64,000 nucleotides of DNA from Candidatus Cybelea sp. (GCA_036489315.1 DASXFZ010000047.1:1-64000); one strand, 5' to 3'. Counted from the stretch's first letter, positions 52,562 through 62,384 are shown. The notes: generated by a model from the sequence alone, not told the origin. Translations and numbers: made by a program.

Positions 52562-54230
52562 CGACCGGCCGGCGTTTGGTGCGCTCGTAGACCGCCTTCG
52601 CCAACGCGCTGCGAATGTGTTCTTTCACCGAATCGGCGTCGCGCATCGCGTCGACGGAGATGCCCTCGATCGCTGAAGCGAGTTCGGCGCGCAGCTCGTC
52701 GAGCACGCCGCCGGCTTCGGGAAGGTAGAATACGCCCTTCGAGATGAGATCCGGCCCCGCGATGACGCGCGCCTCTTCGCCGTCGATCGCCACGACTACC
52801 ATCATGATGCCGTCGTTCGAAAGCGCCTTGCGATCGCGCAATACCGCTTCGCCGACGTCGCCGATACCGGAGCCGTCGACGAAAACGTGGCCGCCGTACG
52901 TCCGCCCGACCTTGTCGCCGTACTCGTTGGTGAACTCGAGCACGTCGCCGTTCTCGACGATGAACACGTTCCCGGGCTCGACCCCGGTTTCGACGGCGAG
53001 CTTTCCGTGTGCGGCCAGCATCCGGTACTCCCCATGCACCGGGACGAAGAACTCGGGGCGCACCAGATTGAGCATCAGCAGCAGCTCCTCTTGCGAGGCA
53101 TGCCCTGAAACGTGCGAACGCCCGTCGGTCCCATGAATGACCGTCGCCCCGAGCTTACAAAGATTGTTGATCGTTTTGTGTACGCTCTTTTCGTTGCCGG
53201 GAATTGGCGTCGCGCTGATGACGACCGTATCGCCGGGAACGATTTTGAACTGCTTGTGGTCGCGCACCGACATCCGCGCCAGCCCGCTCATCGGCTCGCC
53301 CTGCGAACCGGTCGTCATTACGACGACGCGTTCGGGCGGATACGCATCGATCTCTTCGATGCGCAGCACGGAGGCCGCGGGTACACGCAGGTGACCCAGC
53401 TCGCTGGCGAAGTGGACGACGTTGCGCATCGAGCGCCCTAAGAACGCAACTTTGCGGCCGAAACGCACGGCGTGATCGACGGTCTGTTGGATGCGCGGAA
53501 CGTTGGAGGCGAACGACGCGACCACGATCCGCCCCTTCGCGTGCGAGAATATCGAGGTAAAGGCTTCGCCCACCATTCGCTCCGAGCGCGTGTGGCCGGG
53601 CCGCTCGGCATTGGTCGAGTCCGAGAGCATACAGAGCACGCCCTCGTCGCCGATGCGTGCGATGCGCGCGAAATCGGCAGGCTCGCCGTCGATCGGCGTC
53701 TGGTCGAATTTGAAGTCGCCGGTGTGGAAGACGGTGCCGACGGGCGTCCGCAGCGCCAGCGCGCAAGCACCCGCCACCGAGTGATTGACGTGGACGAACT
53801 CCGCCTCGATCGAGCCGTAGCGAACGCGGCTCCCCGGTTTAACCTGCGTAAATTCCGCGTCTCCGACCCGCTGCTCGCGCGACTTCGCCTTGATCAGCGC
53901 GATCGTTAGTGCCGTGCCGACGATCGGCACGCCCTTGAACTCGCGCGCGAAGTAGGGGATCCCGCCGATGTGGTCTTCGTGCCCGTGCGTGACCAACAGC
54001 GCGCGCAGCTTGCCGGCCCGCTCGCGAACGTACGTGAAGTCGTTGATGACGATATCGACGCCGTACATCTCGTCGTCGGGGAACATGAGGCCGCAGTCGA
54101 CGACCACGAGATCCTCATTGGTCTCGATCACGGTCATGTTCCGGCCGATCTCGCCGCAGCCGCCCAGCGGGGCGATACGAAGGTAGGGTACGTCGGGCGG
54201 CGCGGGCAGCGTCAATGTGTCGGAGCTCAC
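52536..54230 (-). CDS. rnj: Ribonuclease J
   Basis: 564 residues from GTG 54230, the normal length; an extension to 54440 is Arg/Pro-rich and unlikely. Metallo-beta-lactamase/beta-CASP nuclease that turns over and matures RNA, with endo- and 5'-exonuclease action. HxHxDH is at 82-87 (HGHEDH), other metal histidines in HVNHSVAG, and beta-CASP motifs TTGSQGEP and GHASQEEL; C-terminal domain ends VVIPVVMEI. Cytoplasmic. Divergent from the small exported protein gene at 54302. Confidence 0.96.
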   Translation of the reverse strand: MSSDTLTLPAPPDVPYLRIAPLGGCGEIGRNMTVIETNEDLVVVDCGLMFPDDEMYGVDIVINDFTYVRERAGKLRALLVTHGHEDHIGGIPYFAREFKGVPIVGTALTIALIKAKSREQRVGDAEFTQVKPGSRVRYGSIEAEFVHVNHSVAGACALALRTPVGTVFHTGDFKFDQTPIDGEPADFARIARIGDEGVLCMLSDSTNAERPGHTRSERMVGEAFTSIFSHAKGRIVVASFASNVPRIQQTVDHAVRFGRKVAFLGRSMRNVVHFASELGHLRVPAASVLRIEEIDAYPPERVVVMTTGSQGEPMSGLARMSVRDHKQFKIVPGDTVVISATPIPGNEKSVHKTINNLCKLGATVIHGTDGRSHVSGHASQEELLLMLNLVRPEFFVPVHGEYRMLAAHGKLAVETGVEPGNVFIVENGDVLEFTNEYGDKVGRTYGGHVFVDGSGIGDVGEAVLRDRKALSNDGIMMVVVAIDGEEARVIAGPDLISKGVFYLPEAGGVLDELRAELASAIEGISVDAMRDADSVKEHIRSALAKAVYERTKRRPVVIPVVMEI

Positions 54231-54301
54231 GGGCCTTGCTTTTGCCGCCCGCCCTTGCTCCCCCGCGCAATCGCGTGAATTACGCCCAGGAGGGACTGAT
54301 A

Positions 54302-54616
54302 ATGCATCTCGTTGCGCTCTCGGTCTTGGTTGGCTTGGCGTCGCCGGCGTCGGGCGGCGCCGGCCGCCCGCCGGCGCACGCCTCGCCCGAACCGCTCTCG
54401 GCCGACGCCCTGTTCTCGCGCCGGGCGCTGCGCCGGGCACGCCTGCTTATCCAAATGCGCGTGATGCAGCTGCGCGACGAACGGCTTGAATGCATCCGGG
54501 CCGTACTCGAGCGCCGGCTGCCCGGCGCGCTTTGGCAGGAAGTCCCTAGCGCGTCGCGCGGCGCCGCCGACGCACGAGCCGGTGTCGAAGAGTGTGAGGG
54601 AATGCGCAAGTTCTAA
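54302..54616 (+). CDS. Small exported protein, unknown function
   Basis: 104 residues from ATG 54302 with AGGAGGG nine bases upstream. The signal-like start MHLVALSVLVGLASPASGG is followed by a Pro/Ala segment, an arginine-rich helix (RRALRRARLLIQMRVMQLRD) and a C-terminal part with two cysteines. Could be a periplasmic or peptide-like protein. Not recognised. Confidence 0.55.
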   Translation: MHLVALSVLVGLASPASGGAGRPPAHASPEPLSADALFSRRALRRARLLIQMRVMQLRDERLECIRAVLERRLPGALWQEVPSASRGAADARAGVEECEGMRKF

Positions 54617-54672
54617 AGCCGCGGCCGCCTTCTTGGTAACTTTTCCCCGGCAGCCTGGTAGGATGGCTGCGT

Positions 54673-55947
54673 ATGACAAATCGCGTTTTGCCCACTCTCA
54701 TCGTCGGGCTGGTTGGGGCCGTTATCGGCAGCTTTCTTATGATGCTCTATGCGAGCGGTCACTTCGGCGGGGCGACCGGCCCGGCCGGCACGCCGTCCGC
54801 GATGGCAGCCGTTCCGTTGAGCGGCGTCAGCGATCAGGATCGAATCGTCAGCGCGGTCAAGCGCACGAAATCGTCGGTCGTCGCCATTACCGAAGAGGTT
54901 AACGGCCAGGAAGTGATCCCCGCCGACCCGTTCTTTCAGCAGTTCTTCGGCGGACAGGGGCCGGGCATCGTCCAGCCCTATCGCGGCGAGGCATCCGGCT
55001 CGGGCTTTGTCATCGATTCGCGCGGCGATATCGTCACGAACGCGCACGTCCTGCAGCCCCCGCAGGGAGGTAAGGTGACGAAGTTAACGGTCGTCTTTGC
55101 CAACGGCGATCGCGTCCCCGCGCACGTACTCGCCTACAATATTGCCGCCGACGTCGGCATTCTGCGCGTCGATAACTACCACAAGCTCCCGCCGCCGCTC
55201 GAGCTGGCCGATTCGACCAGGCTCGAACAAGGGCAGTGGGCGATCGCCATCGGCGAACCGCTGCAGCTCCAGCAGACGGTTACGGTCGGCGTCGTCTCGG
55301 GCTTCAACCGTTCGGAACCGATTCCGACGGAGAACGGATCCGAGATCGATTTCAAGGGCCTGCTGCAGACCAGCGCCCCGATCAATCCGGGTAACTCGGG
55401 CGGCCCGTTGATCGACATCAACGGCCAGGTGATCGGGATGAACCAGTCGACCGTCAAGTCGGCCTACGCCCAAGGCATCGGCTTTGCGATACCCTCGAAC
55501 ACGATTCGGAGCGTCGTCGCCTCGCTCCAGAAGAACCCCGGCGCCCACCAGGGCACGTCGACGGGCTTCCTCGGCATCTACATGGCCGACCTGACGGCCG
55601 GCATCAAGAATCAAATCGGCTACAACGGCAGCGGCGGTATCGCCGTGCAGCAGGTCTTCTCCGGATCGCCCGCCGATTCGGCCGGCATCCAGCCGGGCGA
55701 CGTGATCCTTCAAGCCGACGGCAAGACGTTCAATAACGTCAAGGATCTCCACGACTATATCGCCTCCAAGAAGCCCGGCGACACAATTCGGCTCAACGTC
55801 TGGTCGCAAGGCATGAAGAAGTTCGTCGCCATCAAGCTCGGCGAGACGCCGGCGGCGCAGCCGCAAGCGCTCGTGCAGCAGCAGCAACAGCAACAGCAGC
55901 AGGGGCAGCAGCCGCAGGGCCAGCAGCCCGAGGAGCAGCAGCCCTAG
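54673..55947 (+). CDS. htrA: HtrA/DegP-type serine protease
   Basis: 424 residues. N-terminal membrane anchor (5-25). Trypsin-like domain with His125 (TNAHVL), Asp160 (AADVGIL) and Ser242 (GNSGGPL), then one PDZ domain (about 295-395: GGIAVQQVFSGSPADSAGIQ). The last 35 residues are a glutamine-proline tail (QQQQQQQQQ, QGQQP) without known role. A periplasmic quality-control protease. TAGGAT at 54659-54664 puts the start of transcription only about two bases from the ATG. Precedes dnaK on the same strand. Confidence 0.94.
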   Translation: MTNRVLPTLIVGLVGAVIGSFLMMLYASGHFGGATGPAGTPSAMAAVPLSGVSDQDRIVSAVKRTKSSVVAITEEVNGQEVIPADPFFQQFFGGQGPGIVQPYRGEASGSGFVIDSRGDIVTNAHVLQPPQGGKVTKLTVVFANGDRVPAHVLAYNIAADVGILRVDNYHKLPPPLELADSTRLEQGQWAIAIGEPLQLQQTVTVGVVSGFNRSEPIPTENGSEIDFKGLLQTSAPINPGNSGGPLIDINGQVIGMNQSTVKSAYAQGIGFAIPSNTIRSVVASLQKNPGAHQGTSTGFLGIYMADLTAGIKNQIGYNGSGGIAVQQVFSGSPADSAGIQPGDVILQADGKTFNNVKDLHDYIASKKPGDTIRLNVWSQGMKKFVAIKLGETPAAQPQALVQQQQQQQQQGQQPQGQQPEEQQP

Positions 55948-56020
55948 AGGGCTCCGAAAAGGGGGGGCCTGCAACCAGCGGGCCCTCAGCCGTGTTTTGA
56001 GCAATTCGAAACAACTTTGC

Positions 56021-56047
56021 TACCGCATCGTGTATCATGGTGCGGTA
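56021..56047. promoter_or_regulatory. Inverted repeat upstream of dnaK
   Basis: TACCGCA and TGCGGTA flank a 13-base spacer that contains TATCAT, a possible -10 box. It lies about 140 bases before the dnaK start. This is not a CIRCE element. It may be an operator or an mRNA hairpin controlling the chaperone cluster. Confidence 0.4.
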
Positions 56048-56183
56048 CTCCCAATCTTGGTTCGTTTGTAAGCGGCAAGGCGCCGCCGGCCTCGCATTAG
56101 GCTCATAACCTCGGCCCAATCGCGACCCCGGCTTAGCTGGTCCGGAGCGGCCAAGAAATTTAAAAAACGAGGTAAGAACGTTC

Positions 56184-58040
56184 ATGGCTAAGACGGTCGG
56201 CATCGACCTCGGCACGACGAATTCCGTCGTCGCCGTAATGGAGGGCACTTCGCCCGCCGTTATCCCCAACGCCGAAGGGTCGCGTACGACGCCTTCGGTC
56301 GTCGCATTCACAAAGACCGGCGAGCGTCTCGTCGGCCAACTCGCAAAGCGTCAGGCGATCACCAATCCCGAGCGCACGATCAGCTCGATCAAGCGGCACA
56401 TGGGTGAGGCCGATTATCACGTCAAGATCGACGGCAAAGATTACACGCCGCAAGAGATCTCGGCGATGATTCTTCAGAAGCTGGTCAACGACGCCAGCAA
56501 CTATCTCGGCGAACGCGTGACCAAAGCGGTGATCACCGTGCCCGCCTACTTCAACGATTCGCAGCGGCAGGCTACCAAAGACGCCGGCAAGATCGCCGGG
56601 CTGGACGTGCTGCGCATCATCAACGAGCCGACGGCGGCGGCGCTCGCCTACGGGCTCGAAAAGAAAGGCAACGAGACGATTCTCGTCTGGGATCTCGGCG
56701 GCGGCACGTTCGACGTCTCGATCCTTGAAGTCGGCGACGGCGTCTTCGAAGTGAAGGCGACCAATGGCGACACGCACCTCGGCGGCGACGATTACGACCA
56801 GCGCATCGTCGACTGGCTCGTCGATCAGTTCCGCCGCGATCAAGGCATCGACCTCGCCAAGGATAAGCAGGCGATGCAGCGGCTCACCGAAGCCGCCGAA
56901 AAAGCGAAGATCGAGCTCTCGTCGGTCGTTCAGACCGGCATCAATCTGCCGTTCATCACGGCCGATCAGGAAGGCCCCAAGCACCTCGACTACACGCTGA
57001 CCCGTGCGAAGTTCGAGGAGCTGACGGGCGATCTCACCGATCGTTGCGTGGGTCCGTTCCACAGCGCGATCGCCGATGCCAAGCTCGACGTCTCGAAGAT
57101 CGACGAAGTGATCATGGTCGGCGGCGCGACGCGCATGCCGGTCATCCAAGAGCTCGTGCGCAAGCTCACCGGTAAGGAACCGAACCTGACGGTCAATCCC
57201 GACGAAGTCGTCGCGATCGGCGCCGCGATTCAGGCCGGCGTTCTCTCTGGTGAAGTCCGCGACGTCGTATTGCTCGACGTTACGCCGCTCTCGCTCGGTC
57301 TGGAGACGCTCGGCGGCGTCATGACCAAGCTGATCGATCGCAACACGACGATTCCGACGAAGAAATCGCAGATCTTCACGACCGCCGAAGACGGCCAAAC
57401 GTCGGTCGACATCCACGTGCTGCAAGGCGAACGCCCGATGGCACAGGATAACAAGACGCTCGGACGTTTTCGCTTAGAAGGGATCCCGCCCGCGCCGCGC
57501 GGCGTGCCGCAGATCGAGGTAGCGTTCAACATCGATGCCAACGGCATCGTGAACGTCAGCGCCAAGGATCTGGGCACCGGTAAGGAGCAGGCGATCACGA
57601 TCACCGCTTCGACCAACCTTAATAAGGATGAGGTCGACCGGATGGTGCGTGAGGCAGAAGCGCAATCGGCGGAAGATACCGCCAAGCGCGAAGAAGCCGA
57701 AGTGCGCAACAACGGGTCGAGCCTGATCTACTCAACCGAGAAATCGCTCAAGGAAGTCGGCGACAAGCTCGATGCCGGCGCGCGCGCCGACGTCGAGAGC
57801 AAACTCTCCGAGCTCAAGCGCGTCAGCGAGAACGGGACGGTCGCCGAGATCAAGCCCGCGATCGAAGCGCTGCAGCAGGCGAGCTACAAGATGGCCGAGC
57901 TGCTCTATAAAGCGGCCGCGCCGCAGGGCGAGTCTTCCGAAGCCGGAGCCGGCGACGGAGGGGCGAGCGGCAATGGCGCGAGCAGCGGAGCCGCTGCCTC
58001 AGAAGACGTCATTGACGCCGAGTTCAAGGAAGCGCAGTAG
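56184..58040 (+). CDS. dnaK: Chaperone DnaK (Hsp70)
   Basis: 618 residues. ATP-dependent chaperone. N-terminal [17 protein letters not shown] phosphate loop; [32 protein letters not shown]; connecting [14 protein letters not shown]; linker [17 protein letters not shown]; substrate-binding domain [20 protein letters not shown]. The lid ends in a Gly/Ala-rich tail (EVIDAEF-like end [11 protein letters not shown]), as usual. GAGGT lies 11 bases before the ATG. Starts the cluster dnaK-grpE-dnaJ. Confidence 0.98.
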   Translation: MAKTVGIDLGTTNSVVAVMEGTSPAVIPNAEGSRTTPSVVAFTKTGERLVGQLAKRQAITNPERTISSIKRHMGEADYHVKIDGKDYTPQEISAMILQKLVNDASNYLGERVTKAVITVPAYFNDSQRQATKDAGKIAGLDVLRIINEPTAAALAYGLEKKGNETILVWDLGGGTFDVSILEVGDGVFEVKATNGDTHLGGDDYDQRIVDWLVDQFRRDQGIDLAKDKQAMQRLTEAAEKAKIELSSVVQTGINLPFITADQEGPKHLDYTLTRAKFEELTGDLTDRCVGPFHSAIADAKLDVSKIDEVIMVGGATRMPVIQELVRKLTGKEPNLTVNPDEVVAIGAAIQAGVLSGEVRDVVLLDVTPLSLGLETLGGVMTKLIDRNTTIPTKKSQIFTTAEDGQTSVDIHVLQGERPMAQDNKTLGRFRLEGIPPAPRGVPQIEVAFNIDANGIVNVSAKDLGTGKEQAITITASTNLNKDEVDRMVREAEAQSAEDTAKREEAEVRNNGSSLIYSTEKSLKEVGDKLDAGARADVESKLSELKRVSENGTVAEIKPAIEALQQASYKMAELLYKAAAPQGESSEAGAGDGGASGNGASSGAAASEDVIDAEFKEAQ

Positions 58041-58063
58041 ACGTCTACGTGCTGAGCTGAACG

Positions 58064-58597
58064 ATGTTTGACGATCAATCGGTTCTCAAAACAGAAGCCG
58101 GAGAGGCCATCATCGAAGAGCAGGCGCCGCAGCAAGACTCCCTCGAGGAGCAACTTGCTGCGGCCAATGCTCGTGCCGACGAAAACTACGGCAAGTTCTT
58201 GTTGGCCGTTGCCGACTTCGATAACTACAAGAAACGCACGCAGCGCGACTTCGACTCGCTCGTCGCCACACGGCGGCGAATGCTGCTCGAACGCTTCCTG
58301 CCAGTGCTCGACAATCTTCAGCGCGCCTTGGAGTCGAAGGCCGAAGGCGACACGCTGCGCGGCGGACTCGAACAGACGCTGCGCGGCTTCGAAGCCTTGC
58401 TCGCCGGCGAGGGCGTGAAAACGATCGAGATCAAAGGCAAGCCGTTCGATCCGCGGCTCGCGGAAGCGATCGGCACGTCGGCAACCAACGGCGCCGCCGA
58501 AGATACGGTGGTCGAGGTCGCCGAAAAAGGGTACACGCTCGGCGAAGAGGTGTTGCGGCCCGCGAAAGTCATCGTCGCCAAAACCGCAGTCGAATGA
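58064..58597 (+). CDS. grpE: Nucleotide exchange factor GrpE
   Basis: 177 residues. A long N-terminal coiled coil (DSLEEQLAAANARADENYGK then FLLAVADFDNYKKRTQRDFD) and a C-terminal beta domain (EGVKTIEIKGKPFDPRLAEA, AEKGYTLGEEVLRPAKVIVA). Releases ADP from DnaK. 24 bases after dnaK; the junction to dnaJ is filled by a dispersed repeat. Confidence 0.96.
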   Translation: MFDDQSVLKTEAGEAIIEEQAPQQDSLEEQLAAANARADENYGKFLLAVADFDNYKKRTQRDFDSLVATRRRMLLERFLPVLDNLQRALESKAEGDTLRGGLEQTLRGFEALLAGEGVKTIEIKGKPFDPRLAEAIGTSATNGAAEDTVVEVAEKGYTLGEEVLRPAKVIVAKTAVE

Positions 58598-58622
58598 CCC
58601 TTCGACGCCGCTCGGGATGACA
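58598..58622 (+). repeat. Dispersed palindromic repeat between grpE and dnaJ
   Basis: CCCTTCGACGCCGCTCGGGA followed by TGACA. Same family as the copies at 46408 and 63706 (CTTCGAC arms and a GGATGAC end). It fills the intergenic gap and brings GGGA close to the dnaJ start. Confidence 0.6.
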
Positions 58623-58623
58623 A

Positions 58624-59640
58624 ATGAACTTTAAGGACTACTATGCCGTCTTGGGCGTTCCGAAGAACGCCGCTGAGAAAGACATCAAGTCCGCGTATCG
58701 CAAGCTCGCGCGCAAGTGGCACCCCGACGCGAATCTGAATAATCCCAAAGAGGCCGAGGAGAAGTTCAAAGAGATCTCCGAGGCCTACGAAGTGCTGGGC
58801 GACCCAGAGAAGCGCCAAAAATACGACGTTCTCGGGCCGAACTGGCAGCAAGCAGCGCAACAGGCCGAGCAGCAGCGCCGCTATCGCACGACCGTCAACG
58901 GTCAAGAGTTCGAGTTCGATCTTGGCGGCCCGGGTGAGAGCCCGAGCGGCTTTTCCGACTTCTTCGACATCTTCTTCTCGGGCGTCGGCCGCCGTCAAAC
59001 GACGCGGCCGAACCCGGGCCGCGCGCGCCAGATGCGCGGCCAAGATCTCGAGACGACCATCGAACTCAACCTTCGCGACATCTTCGACGGCGGCAAGAAA
59101 GCCGTCTCGCTGCAGATCGAAGATATCTGTCCCCGCTGCCACGGAACGGGCACCGAAGGCGGACACCTCTGCCCGCAATGCCACGGCACCGGTCACGTGA
59201 TCCTCAACAAGAAGTTCGAAGTCACGATTCCGCGCGGGATCAGCGAGGGGCAGCGCATTCGTCTCGCCGGGCAGGGCGGCGCGGGAATCAACGGCGGCCC
59301 CAACGGCGACCTGTACCTCATCGTGCATTTGCAAGACGACCCGACCTACAAACGCAAAGGCGACGACCTGTACGTCGATTTGCCGGTAAGCATTTACGAC
59401 CTATTGCTGGGCGGCGACGTGAACGTTCCCACGCTGAGCGGGCAGGTTGCAATGACGATCCCCGCCGGAACGCAGAACAACCGTTTGCTTCGCCTCGCCG
59501 GACGCGGCCTTCCGCAAGTCAAGGGAAGAAGCAGCGGCGATCAATATGTCCGGCTCATCGGCCAACTCCCGCAGAATCTTTCCGACGCGGAAAAGAAGCT
59601 TTTCGCCGAGCTCGCGGCGATGCGCAACGGAAAAGCGTAA
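58624..59640 (+). CDS. dnaJ: DnaJ-type co-chaperone with reduced zinc domain
   Basis: 338 residues. J domain with HPD at 33-35 ([12 protein letters not shown]), a linker with [15 protein letters not shown], then only two CxxCxGxG units (C169/C172 and C183/C186 in CPRCHGTG and CPQCHGTG), then the two client-binding barrels and the dimer helix ([12 protein letters not shown]). Typical DnaJ has four units and CbpA none, so this is an intermediate. It still should bind one zinc. Acts with DnaK and GrpE, encoded next to them. Confidence 0.93.
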   Translation: MNFKDYYAVLGVPKNAAEKDIKSAYRKLARKWHPDANLNNPKEAEEKFKEISEAYEVLGDPEKRQKYDVLGPNWQQAAQQAEQQRRYRTTVNGQEFEFDLGGPGESPSGFSDFFDIFFSGVGRRQTTRPNPGRARQMRGQDLETTIELNLRDIFDGGKKAVSLQIEDICPRCHGTGTEGGHLCPQCHGTGHVILNKKFEVTIPRGISEGQRIRLAGQGGAGINGGPNGDLYLIVHLQDDPTYKRKGDDLYVDLPVSIYDLLLGGDVNVPTLSGQVAMTIPAGTQNNRLLRLAGRGLPQVKGRSSGDQYVRLIGQLPQNLSDAEKKLFAELAAMRNGKA

Positions 59641-59643
59641 GCG

Positions 59644-60108
59644 CTAACTACTGCACGCCCGATCTTCGATTGCTTGCCGGTCGGTTACGGTTTGCATCGT
59701 CGCGATGACCTGCCCTTCGTTTTGATAGTAGACTTCATTATGGCTGCCGAAAATGTGCGGGCCGGAAAACCAACTCCCCTTCGACTGCACGGCGAAGAAA
59801 AGGTCTACCCCCTGTCCGTTCGCTTCGTCAACGATGTACCGTAGGAGCCTTCGCTGGCAAGGCTTAACCTCGCGCAAAACACCGCGAATCTGCCGGGCCG
59901 CGAGTGCACCCAATCGAGGCTGTCCCGGCTTGCCGTAGTCGAGCGCAGCATAGATCGCAGTCGTGGCCTCGGGGGTGGGCGTCCTGACTAAGGCAGACGC
60001 CGTCGTTACCGCTGCCGGTGCCTGCGACGTCTTGCCCGGCGACGCGCTGTGACAACTAGATGCGGCGAACGCGCAGGCGAGCAGAACTGCCCGGACCGAA
60101 GCCTTCAC
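59644..60108 (-). CDS. Lipoprotein, paralogue of the gene at 20990
   Basis: 154 residues from GTG 60108, with GGAGG eight bases upstream; the frame is open to 60741 but the extra part overlaps the VOC gene. Lipobox AFAASSC near 17. The conserved core is ALDYGKPGQPRLGALAARQI, RGVLREVKPCQRRLLRYI and DLFFAVQSKGSW, shared with the protein at 20990. The last part has a C near the stop (DRACSS) that could pair. Function unknown. Ends four bases after dnaJ, convergent. Confidence 0.75.
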   Translation of the reverse strand: MKASVRAVLLACAFAASSCHSASPGKTSQAPAAVTTASALVRTPTPEATTAIYAALDYGKPGQPRLGALAARQIRGVLREVKPCQRRLLRYIVDEANGQGVDLFFAVQSKGSWFSGPHIFGSHNEVYYQNEGQVIATMQTVTDRQAIEDRACSS

Positions 60109-60180
60109 TTTGGCAACCTCCGGCGGGGGGACGCGGTCTAAAGTGGGCACCAGATCCACTACATGAAAATGGGGGGACAG

Positions 60181-60549
60181 ATGATCAAAGACATCGCCTT
60201 TACCGTATATCCAGCGAAAGACGTCGCAGGCCTGCGAAAATGGTACGAGGATACGCTTGGCCTGAAGTTCACGGGCCCGTACGAAGAGGAAGGCGTCGAA
60301 AAGTACAACGAAGCGACCATCGGCGCCGGCACGTTCAGCGTGATGACGACCGATTGGGCCGAGCGCGATCCGGGAAGCGCCTCGGGAATCGTCTTCGAGG
60401 TCGACGATATCGATAAGAGCATCGCCGATTTGCGAGGCAAGGGCATCGAGGTCGAGGATGCCTACGAGACGCCCGTCTGCAAGATTACGTCTTTCGCCGA
60501 CCGCGACGGGAACAAGGTCTCGTTCCATCAGGTAACGGTACCGCACTAA
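60181..60549 (+). CDS. VOC family (glyoxalase-like) protein
   Basis: 122 residues from ATG 60181 (GGGGG at 60170; an ATG at 60163 adds six codons). MIKDIAFTVYPAKDVAGLRK with the DTLGLKFTGPY segment, IVFEVDDIDKSIADLRGKGI and SFADRDGNKVSFHQV fit a VOC dimerising domain. Metal and substrate not deducible. Six bases before the ABC gene, so they may be cotranscribed. Confidence 0.86.
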   Translation: MIKDIAFTVYPAKDVAGLRKWYEDTLGLKFTGPYEEEGVEKYNEATIGAGTFSVMTTDWAERDPGSASGIVFEVDDIDKSIADLRGKGIEVEDAYETPVCKITSFADRDGNKVSFHQVTVPH

Positions 60550-60555
60550 CTCGTG

Positions 60556-62358
60556 ATGGCCGGCCACGGGCTGATGTGGTCGAACATCTATCAGCCCGAA
60601 AAACCAACCGTAAAGCGGCGCGTCAACTGGAAACGGCTTGGCGCGCTCTTTGCGCCGTACTGGCGCCAACAGGCCACGGTGCTCGCCTGCATCGTGGCCG
60701 CTTCGGCGCTCGGGCTCGTCCCCGGCTTCGTTATCGCGCACATCATCGACGTGACGATTCCGCGCCGCAATCTCGGCGATCTCGCGATCGACGTCGGCGC
60801 GATCCTAATTTCGGCGCTGGTCGCCGCCGGCATCGGCGTCTTGCAGGGCTACCTCAACTCGCTCGTCGGCGAAGGGATCATGCGCGACCTTCGCACGACG
60901 CTGGTCGGGCACTTGCACCGCATGCCGCTGCAGTTCTTCAGCGGAACAAAGACGGGCGAGATCATGAACCGAGTGAGCAACGACGTCGACAACGTCGACA
61001 ACGTCGTCACCGGAACGCTGACCTCGATCGTCACCAGCGTCGTCATCATCGGCACGACGCTGGTCGCGATGTTCGTCTGGAACTGGCGCCTAGCGCTGAT
61101 CTCGGTCGCGATCGTGCCGCTGATGGTGCTTCCGCTCGGACCCGTCGGGCGGCGGATGTATCTGATTCGCAAGAAGACGCGCGAGAGCCGCGACGAGATC
61201 GAGTCAATTACTCAGGAGACGCTTTCGATCTCCGGCATCACGCTCGTCAAGTCGTTTGCGCGCGAGGCGCTGGAGCGCGCGCGCTTCTATCAAGCCGGTA
61301 CGCGCTTGATGCAGCTCGAGATCGACCTCGCGATGGTCGGGCGCTGGTTTCTCGCCTCGGTCACCGCGATGATCGTCGTCGGCCCGGCGCTGGTCTGGTT
61401 CGGCGGCGGGTGGCTGGCGATTCTGGGCAGCCTGCAGGTTGGCGTGATCGTCGCGTTCGTCTCCTTCATACAAGGCCGTCTGTACGGGCCCGCGGCAACG
61501 CTCGCCGGAATTCAGGTGCAGATCGTCAGCGCGCTCGCAGTATTCGAGCGCATCTTCGAGTACCTCGACATGACGCCCGAAGAGTACGACCCGCCGGGGG
61601 CAATCGCACTGCCGGAGGTCGCGGGAGAGATCCAATTCGAGGAGGTCACCTTTTCGTACGACGGAACGCGCAACGTGCTCGACGGCGTCTCGTTCCACGT
61701 GCGGCCGGGGGAGGTCGCTGCGTTCGTGGGCCCGTCAGGCGCCGGAAAAACGACGATCACCGCGCTCGTGCCGCGCTTTTACGATCCGCAGAGCGGCCGG
61801 ATCCTCGTCGACGGACACGATCTGCGCGGCGTCACGCTCGAATCGCTGCGCGGCAATATCGGCATCGTCACGCAGGAGACCTATCTCTTCCACGACACCG
61901 TCGCCGCCAATCTTCGCTACGGCAAACCCGACGCGACCGACGCCGAGCTCGAGGCCGCGGCACGCGCGGCGAACATCGCCGACTTCATCGCGGCCCTGCC
62001 GCTGCGGTACGAAACGATCGTCGGGGAGCGCGGACATAAACTCTCCGGCGGCGAGCGCCAGCGCCTCGCCATCGCCCGCGTACTGTTGAAGGATCCGAGG
62101 ATTCTGATTCTCGACGAAGCGACGAGCTCGCTCGATTACGAGAACGAAGCCGCGATTCAGAAGGCGTTGGAGGTCGCGATGCGCGGGCGCACGAGCTTGG
62201 TAATCGCGCACCGTCTGTCGACGGTGCTGGCCGCCGACATCATCTTCGTCGTCGATAACGGGCGCATCGTAGAACAAGGCCGCCACGCGACGTTGCTGGC
62301 GCGCGGCGGCCTCTATGCTCGCCTCTATCGAACGCAGTTCGCCGGTATATCGGCGTAA
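60556..62358 (+). CDS. ABC exporter, MsbA-like half transporter
   Basis: 600 residues from ATG 60556 (GTG 60553 is just before). Six membrane helices in residues 30-310, then a nucleotide-binding domain: Walker A GPSGAGKT (392-399), Q-loop (VTQETYLF), signature LSGGE (496-500), Walker B ILILDE (516-521) and H-switch AHRLS. Homodimeric type-IV exporter of lipids, peptides or drugs. No adjacent substrate gene. Ends at a hairpin. Confidence 0.95.
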   Translation: MAGHGLMWSNIYQPEKPTVKRRVNWKRLGALFAPYWRQQATVLACIVAASALGLVPGFVIAHIIDVTIPRRNLGDLAIDVGAILISALVAAGIGVLQGYLNSLVGEGIMRDLRTTLVGHLHRMPLQFFSGTKTGEIMNRVSNDVDNVDNVVTGTLTSIVTSVVIIGTTLVAMFVWNWRLALISVAIVPLMVLPLGPVGRRMYLIRKKTRESRDEIESITQETLSISGITLVKSFAREALERARFYQAGTRLMQLEIDLAMVGRWFLASVTAMIVVGPALVWFGGGWLAILGSLQVGVIVAFVSFIQGRLYGPAATLAGIQVQIVSALAVFERIFEYLDMTPEEYDPPGAIALPEVAGEIQFEEVTFSYDGTRNVLDGVSFHVRPGEVAAFVGPSGAGKTTITALVPRFYDPQSGRILVDGHDLRGVTLESLRGNIGIVTQETYLFHDTVAANLRYGKPDATDAELEAAARAANIADFIAALPLRYETIVGERGHKLSGGERQRLAIARVLLKDPRILILDEATSSLDYENEAAIQKALEVAMRGRTSLVIAHRLSTVLAADIIFVVDNGRIVEQGRHATLLARGGLYARLYRTQFAGISA

Positions 62359-62361
62359 CCG

Positions 62362-62384
62362 GCCGCCGAAATCTATTCGGCGGC
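62362..62384. terminator. Hairpin between convergent ends, with a stop codon in its loop
   Basis: GCCGCCGAA and TTCGGCGGC form a perfect 9-base stem around the loop ATCTA. It begins four bases after the ABC gene's stop. The minus-strand gene's last codons (Ala-Ala-Glu) make one arm and its stop codon lies in the loop. Confidence 0.7.

Noticed and set aside
55948-56183. CIRCE operator before dnaK
   Set aside because: No TTAGCACTC-N9-GAGTGCTAA or close variant is present; only a different inverted repeat is seen.
56160-57425. 421-residue minus-strand frame
   Set aside because: Antisense to dnaK.
60576-62039. 487-residue plus-strand frame
   Set aside because: Shadow of the ABC exporter in another frame, extreme arginine content.
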